In this document: piece after piece, positions 58,672-64,000 of the stretch
How the letters are laid out: each line of letters begins with the position of its first letter
Position numbering within the stretch: position 1 is the stretch's first letter
Source: Melieria omissa
Taxonomy: Eukaryota; Arthropoda; Insecta; Diptera; Ulidiidae
Assembly (NCBI GenBank): GCA_963971225.1
Contig: OZ020269.1
Span: 31,227,783-31,291,782 of the forward strand
Direction: 5' to 3'
Length of the DNA: 64,000 nucleotides
Notes under the pieces: generated by a model
The model's input: only the letters and a program-made list of their open reading frames with translations
The model's database searches: none
What the model was told of the DNA's origin: nothing
Position numbers and translations under genes: made by a program

Positions 58672-59160
58672 TTAGGTTAGGTAGGGAAGGGTGTGTGCGT
58701 CCCAAGGGCAGCACTTCCACTCGGAGGCCAAAATGGCCCATTGTGAATCCCTTCATGGAAGATTCTGGAGCTAACCAGTGGCTCTCAGTTCGGGGAAAAC
58801 CAATTCGACCTCTTGATGAAGGAGAGTAGATCCGATATTTCAACTACTGCTGCGCAGGCCAAGTCTACCAGTAACCTTGACCCCAAGGTACGGAGTCGGC
58901 GTTCCTGCAGAGCCGGGCAGTGGCACAGGTAGTGTTGGATCGTTTCCACTTCTTCCTCATCTCCACAGCTTCTGCAGACATCACTGGACGAGAGGCACCA
59001 TTTGACCAGCATAGATCCAATGGCGCAGTGTCCAGTGATGACTCCAACAAGCTGCCTAATAGAGGTTCGACTCAGGGACAGTACATATCGTGTTTTCCTC
59101 ACGGAAAGGGAAGGCCATATTGCCCGGCAGGTACTGCAATCAGTTCTGCTCCGCCATGAG
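58672..59160 (-). mobile_element. Non-LTR C-terminus, 3' UTR and TTAGG-type tail
   Basis: The minus-strand frame 58785-59102 gives YVLSLSRTSIRQLVGVITGH, CAIGSMLVKW, CRSCGDEEEVETIQHYLCHC, PALQERRLRTLGSRL and ends IKRSNWFSPN. The 3' UTR contains the CACTCGGAGGCC block and ends in TTAGGTTAGGTTAGG (58672-58688). The best-preserved C-terminal module in the window. Confidence 0.85.
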
Positions 59161-59545
59161 GACTCAAATCTCTTTCTTGATAGGGCCGGTTTTTTACAGC
59201 TCTGACAATACCTGAGTATGGAATTCCCCTTTTTGCCGCGTACTCTTCAATGGGCCAGAGGCCAGTTATGACTGCCGTTAATCTTGCCACATCCCGGCGG
59301 CCCTTATTCAAGACCTCCGCGGTCTTGTTCTTGTCGTATGTTGACCAAAGTAATCTGCTGATTTTATAGCATTCCGTCCTCTGCCTCTAGTGTTGGCTTT
59401 GGCAAAGAAGTCTTTCGACACCTCGTTCTTGACAGAACCCAGTGGAGCGTGAACCGTCAGCGCCTCTTCGAGTTAACTCATCGGCTTTTTCGTTCCCGTC
59501 AATGTTATTGTGGCTTGGCACCCATATCAGGGTAGGTAACTCTCA
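59161..59545 (-). mobile_element. Second non-LTR remnant (RNase H end) abutting the first
   Basis: The minus strand gives LIWVPSHNNIDGNEKADELT (RNase H C-terminal motif). After frame damage it continues LLWSTYDKNKTAEVLNKGRR, DVARLTAVITGLWPIEEYAA and KRGIPYSGI. This is the same protein position as the neighbour's SRTSIRQLVGVITGHCAIG, so it is the end of a different element, cut off just before its own CxxC module. Confidence 0.7.
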
Positions 59546-59668
59546 TAAAGAGAGAAAAGTGTTGGTTGGTTGGGAGCAAAATGAGCTGGTGGATGGTCCA
59601 GCTAAAAAGGGTTCGGAACAAGACTTTTCTGGACTCGAGCTAAGAATTGGACTAATTAATTTTGGAAC

Positions 59669-60304
59669 AAGTGCAGAATAGCGTACCCTCGTGAAAAAAA
59701 AAAAATTTGGTTGTATAGAGCTTCGTTTTGTGAATGTAACAAACTAAAAATTTTGCCGGGGAAACGCCTACAAAAGGCGTGGCACGGGGTCAAAGTTCAA
59801 AACTTGTATCAAAATAACTCATTCAATTTTCAATCGATTTATATGATATGGGTATCAAACGAAAGGTCTTTTTCATACCTTTATTTTGGTGTACCACATT
59901 ATATACTTTATATGTACGATTAAAAAATTATAAGCAAAAAATTATTTTTTTTTATAAAATTTACAAAACCCGATTTACAAAACCCGAGAAAAAAATCGGG
60001 TTTTGTAAATTTTATAAAAAAAAATAATTTTTTGCTTATAATTTTTTAATCGTACATATAAAGTATATAATGTGGTACACCAAAATAAAGGTATGAAAAA
60101 GACCTTTCGTTTAAGACCATATCATATAAATCGATTGAAAATTGAATGAGTTATTTTGATAAAAGTTTTGAACTTTGACCCCGTGCCACGCCTTTTGTAG
60201 GCGTTTCCCCGGCAAAATTTTTAGTTTGTTAGACTCAGGAGCGAAACTTCTTTGTAAAGGCATACTTATTAATTTTTTTCACGAGGGTACGCTATTCTGC
60301 ACTT
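59669..60304. mobile_element. Foldback element, 636 bp long inverted repeat
   Basis: Two arms of roughly 300 bases start AAGTGCAGAATAGCGTACCC and its exact inverse. They match nearly base for base (for example GCCGGGGAAACGCCTACAAA) up to a short centre near 59985 with AAACCCGA/TCGGGTTTTG. One unpaired patch of about 40-50 bases in each arm (about 59703-59745 against 60230-60275) differs between arms. No target duplication could be fixed. It could form a very stable hairpin or a long double-stranded RNA if transcribed (inference). Confidence 0.85.
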
Positions 60305-60329
60305 AAGCCTTAATTTTCAACTGAAGAAG

Positions 60330-60860
60330 GTGAGCACAAAATAGAGGCGCTTGGAGGGAACATTTGCGGTAGGCCCTTACCTCGTAAGGTTGTTATAGCC
60401 AGTTAAATAGGTATTTCAAGGGTCGAGGGTCTGGTGGATAGTTGGGTGACCGCAGTGCAACGTTACAGGTGGAATAGGCAGTCTAGGCAGCCAAAGATAG
60501 AAGAGTTCTTAGTCTAGATCGGAGAGCCTTTAGATAGTCGGCTGTATGGGGTAACGGGACACAATAGTTTTAGGCGATACTTGGAAGTGTTAAATCTTGT
60601 CGAGGGTGTTGTCTGTGAAGTGTGCTACAAAGACGAAGAGACAGGCGCGCACATTGTGTGTGAATGTCCTGCTATGGCTAGCAGAGAGATGTGTATTCTG
60701 GGAGATCTGTCCATGCAAGAAAGAATTATGGATCATGAGTCACCGTTACCTACTGGAGATATTGCCTGACATAGTAATTAAGAAGAAGGTCAATGATTTC
60801 GGCAGTTCTTTGGTGGACTAAGTATGAACCTCATGGGACGAAAAGGAATCCGTTCTGTGC
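60330..60860 (+). mobile_element. Non-LTR C-terminal remnant
   Basis: The plus strand gives EPLDSRLYGVTGHNSFRRYL, EVLNLVEGVVCEVCYKDEET and GAHIVCECPAMASREMCILG, ending at TGA near 60767. CxxC...CECPA is the same C-terminal module in yet another lineage. Earlier residues are broken by stops. Confidence 0.65.
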
Positions 60861-62181
60861 TCTGCTACGTCAACGGTACGCTGCTACGCCGACGGCCATT
60901 TGGATCGGTAAGAATGCAGATATGCAGATGCAGATATAGATTTATCAGTTTCTTTGAAGGAAATACAAAAAAGATCTTCATGAATTAAGCACAACCTGGT
61001 AGTCCACAAGAGAAACTCTTTGTATATCAAGTCCCACCAGGCAGCATAAAGTTACCGTCCTGAGTTGATTCCAATTCCTCAGCTATCAATGATGTCTCAT
61101 ATGTATGAGCTGGAACCAGATCTCTTATATCAGAAGGTAAACTGTACTCTATTTTCATTAATTTTTTCATGCCCAAAACTGACATCACTAACTGACACAT
61201 AAAGGGTGAAAGTTGCCCTCAGCATGCAATGATTGCGATACCCTTAACGTGTTCGTATGTATTCAGAAAGGAAGCAGGCAACGGAAAATGGCAAGAGGCA
61301 AAAGCACACCGGCGGAAAGCCACAAATATATGTATGTATGTATGTAGTACATGTATGTATGTGTGCATTAAGTGCGGCATTTCGTTTTTCACTTTGATTG
61401 CGCCGAGTGAGCTGCAACTGTGAAGTTAACCGTACGGCACATTGCACAATCGTTTGTGCACGCAGTTTCGTAAAAGTTCAAATAAGCCAACAAAACGAAT
61501 ATCTCTCCGGGTGCATATGAACAAAAATGTACTCATGGACATAAAAATATATTGACGCTATATATATATTTAAATGGTGCATATATAAGTAAATGGTATG
61601 CTATGCAGTCGTGACCGCATGTGTGGCATGCTGCAGCTTTCTTTGATCCTTTGATGTCAGTTAAAAGTGATTTTTGCAATGCTTCCATTTGTTTTGATGA
61701 TAAAAAGATGTGAATTTTTTATTGAACTGTAGAGCTGTAGTCTGTCTATAATGTTGAATGTTGAATATGACAAGTTCCTGAACTGTTGCCACCTAATAAA
61801 TTTCATAAATTGCTGCATTACAGGTGAAAATATTCAATGATGGAGTTACACAAAATAATGTATGACTTTTTGGTCAATGGGATCAACTAAATTTTTCAGT
61901 CATATTCAAACTCGCACCTTGCATTATTGTGAAAGTCATATCATTGAAAATCAGATGGAGTAGAGTTGCCTGATTGACTATTTTAGGCGGAGATTCTTGG
62001 AATTATAGACACTTTTCTGGAAACTGAATTTGGAAAAAGCATTTCCAAATAATAGTTTTAATTCGAATACATTTTGCATAACCCCATCTTTTTGTTAAAA
62101 AATTTTAGTAATAACTACGCCAAATTAAAATAAGTTTCTCTTTATATAAAAGCTTCGGTCAGGGCATCCGAAATGGTATCA
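60861..62181. other. Unassigned spacer with TATG and TA runs
   Basis: (TATG)n at 61329-61362 and TATATATAT at 61558-61572. No gene recognised. Confidence 0.45.
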
Positions 62182-62447
62182 ACATAGCACAAGCCCGTAG
62201 ACAGGATTTTTTTTCGGGGGGGGTTACTCAAATCAAAACCCGGCAGCTGACTGAAAACAAGCTTCCAAGCTAAATTAAATTACTAATTTAACTTAATTAG
62301 GCACTTGGGCTCAATGTAAACGTAGCCATGCATGGTGTGATTAGTAACTAGTTTAGAATATTATAAATTAAAACAATGTTCTAACATTTCGGGGGGGTCA
62401 GAACCCCCCTAACCCCCCCCCCCCCTAGCTACGGCCCTGACATTTCA
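62182..62447. mobile_element. hAT-like MITE with G-rich/C-rich subterminal runs
   Basis: The element is about 62190-62439. The left end is CAAGCCCGTAGACAGG and the right end inverted is CAGGGCCGTAGCTAGG. Flanks ACATAGCA and ACATTTCA share 6 of 8 bases. Inside are GGGGGGGGG at the left and a run of about 14 C at 62412-62425. No coding. Confidence 0.55.
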
Positions 62448-63500
62448 TTCCTCTCTGTCAAATATCGAAAGTCATTGTTAGAACCAGTCCATTGTCAGAT
62501 GAACCCAGATTCGTCCTTTTCCATATATATTCATACTGACCTCGGATGCTACCTTCTGAATGCTATAAGCCGCATATCAATGTGAATACGCCCAGACAAC
62601 CTGTGCTGCGTTTAATATCAAAAAGTCAAACTACAAAAATAACGAATGCACTGCCATGTCAAACTCGGTTTTCATAATATTGCCGGCTTCATTGCTGCAA
62701 ATATTAAATTGAATTGGGATTTTGGGAGTTTGCACGTGAAACTGAGAAATTTTTCTCATGCCATCACTTAAGCAGCCAAAATGTACAAAATGTATCAGAA
62801 GGAGGCAGAGTCGAGGAGCTAAAGGTGAAAAGAAATGGAAAATATTTCCATAACAGACACTATTGCAAAACGAAAAAATAGCAATAAGTTTGTGCAGCAC
62901 AACATCAGCACCGAGTCAGTTGAATTTGGTTAAGTGAAAATTTTCATTTCATTTCGTTTAAAAGCGAATGAGTGGCAGCCGAAGAACTTCGAAAGGCATT
63001 TCATGATATGTGCGGATATGTTATTCAAGTTTGGCATGCAACGAGGGAGAAAGTTTGCAAAAAATTTGAGTCAAGTATATTAAGAAAAATAAACAAATTT
63101 ACTAAGTGTACTAAAACCATACTTAGAAAAAGAAGGTAAGGAATACAATAGATGCTGCTCGTCAGAAAATCCTTAACCAGGAGATGGTTCTGTTCGATAC
63201 GATTTTCATGTTCCTCAGTATTTGTAAAAAAAAAGAATACTAAAATCAAGTAAATTTGATTTGGTCAGCCCTCATATAAGAAATCCTGAACTAAAAAACA
63301 GGCAACAATGAAATGCAGTTCATACGAGAGTCAAGAGTTTTCAAACACAAATTTAATTGCGCCCAAGCTGAAACTCAAGTTAAATTTTTTTATTACTTTT
63401 AGCTAAATTTGTAGATACATTTTTTATTTTTAATCCTTTAACTACAGGTTTTTACAATTTTTAATTTATCGATTCAATCTTTTGTGGTTATATCAACACC
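62448..63500. other. Unassigned spacer
   Basis: No coding or RNA signal recognised. Confidence 0.45.
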
Positions 63501-63630
63501 CAGTGGCTCACACAAGAGGGGAGGTTCGGGGGTTCAAACCCCCAAATACAAAAATTGCTGCTGCATAATATGAGTTCAAATGAAATTGAGCTCAAAAGAA
63601 ATCCTCAAACTGTAATCCTGTGAAATGCTG
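63501..63630 (-). mobile_element. hAT-type MITE, CAGTGGC family
   Basis: The right element end (plus-strand left) is CAGTGGCTCACACAAGA; the other, inverted, is CAGCATTTCACAGGATT, more worn. It contains the palindrome GGGGGTTCAAACCCCC and TTTGAGCTCAATTTCATTTG (minus strand), which matches the 40.0-kb copy. The duplication is not visible. Confidence 0.6.
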
Positions 63631-64000
63631 AAGTCCTTTGCTCCTGAAACCTCGAATTACATAGAAGTCGTGTGCTCTTACAGCCTTGAAAAAATCAATT
63701 TTTTTTTGTAAAAAAATTGTAAAAAATATCATGTTTTTGCTTTCATAATGGAAAGGTTAATAGGGTTACAGGTATAGGAACATTTTGATTTTTACTTTAT
63801 AGAAATCCAAAAGTTGACAACCTTACAGCTTCCTTTGCATGAGAGGCGCCCTCTGATGTAGAATTTTTGAACTTTAATGAATTTTGTATTTTTTGCACTC
63901 TAAAATGTTGCCGATTGTATAAAAATCACGCAAATCGGTTCAGTAGTTTCGGACATACGATGCTTCTTCTTCGATGCTTCGCTTACTTTAGTACTTTTTC
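63631..64000. other. Unassigned; possible dispersed repeat at right edge
   Basis: CGCAAATCGGTTCAGTAGTT at 63930-63950 has the texture of Helitron-like dispersed sequence, but the window ends before a boundary is seen. Confidence 0.3.

Overview
This is non-coding, transposon-rich nuclear DNA from a higher dipteran. AT-rich spacers, AAC/CAG (opa-like) and CA/TG repeats, ACATACATATGT-type runs, and remnants of mariner, piggyBac, hAT, Helitron and RNase H-bearing non-LTR elements suggest a brachyceran fly. A tephritid fruit fly is my best guess, but that is inference. I found no convincing host protein-coding exon and no intact tRNA or rRNA gene. The open frames are mostly low-complexity artefacts or transposon relics.

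Layout. 1-16 kb: AT-rich spacer, non-LTR 3' ends (2.9-3.5 and 12.7-12.9 kb), a (TTTTA)n array (4.8-5.06 kb), GC-richer islands (1.4-2.4, 6.2-7.6, 11.3-12.4 kb), a 30-bp minisatellite (8.3-9.5 kb), a 104-bp hAT-type MITE with a perfect 8-bp target duplication (10.1 kb), and a TGAATGATAAA-type tandem region (13.7-14.6 kb). 16-29 kb: an internally deleted mariner inside a (TTTTA)n array, several non-LTR remnants, piggyBac-like and hAT-like MITEs, and a possible non-coding first exon at 21.1-21.9 kb. 29.76-32.22 kb: a nearly pure 2.47-kb (TTAGA)n array. 32-38 kb: spacer with a 2.1-kb AT-rich tract. 38.7-44.9 kb: a Helitron-like element, a mariner fragment, two sister deleted Tc1/mariner-type elements, a long inverted repeat and a piggyBac-like MITE.

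47.9-52.1 kb is a three-level nest: a minus-strand RNase H-bearing non-LTR retrotransposon, split by a hAT element (8-bp duplication ATATATAC), itself split by a piggyBac element (TTAA duplication). The retrotransposon frame reads through once the hAT and one copy of its duplication are discounted. 52-64 kb: piggyBac-like end, more non-LTR remnants, a 141-bp hAT-type MITE with a perfect duplication (58.1 kb), a 636-bp foldback element (59.7-60.3 kb) and further MITEs.

No operon or pathway is present. The ten or so GC-richer, low-repeat islands between transposons are the best candidates for host regulatory DNA, perhaps in a large intron or intergenic region.
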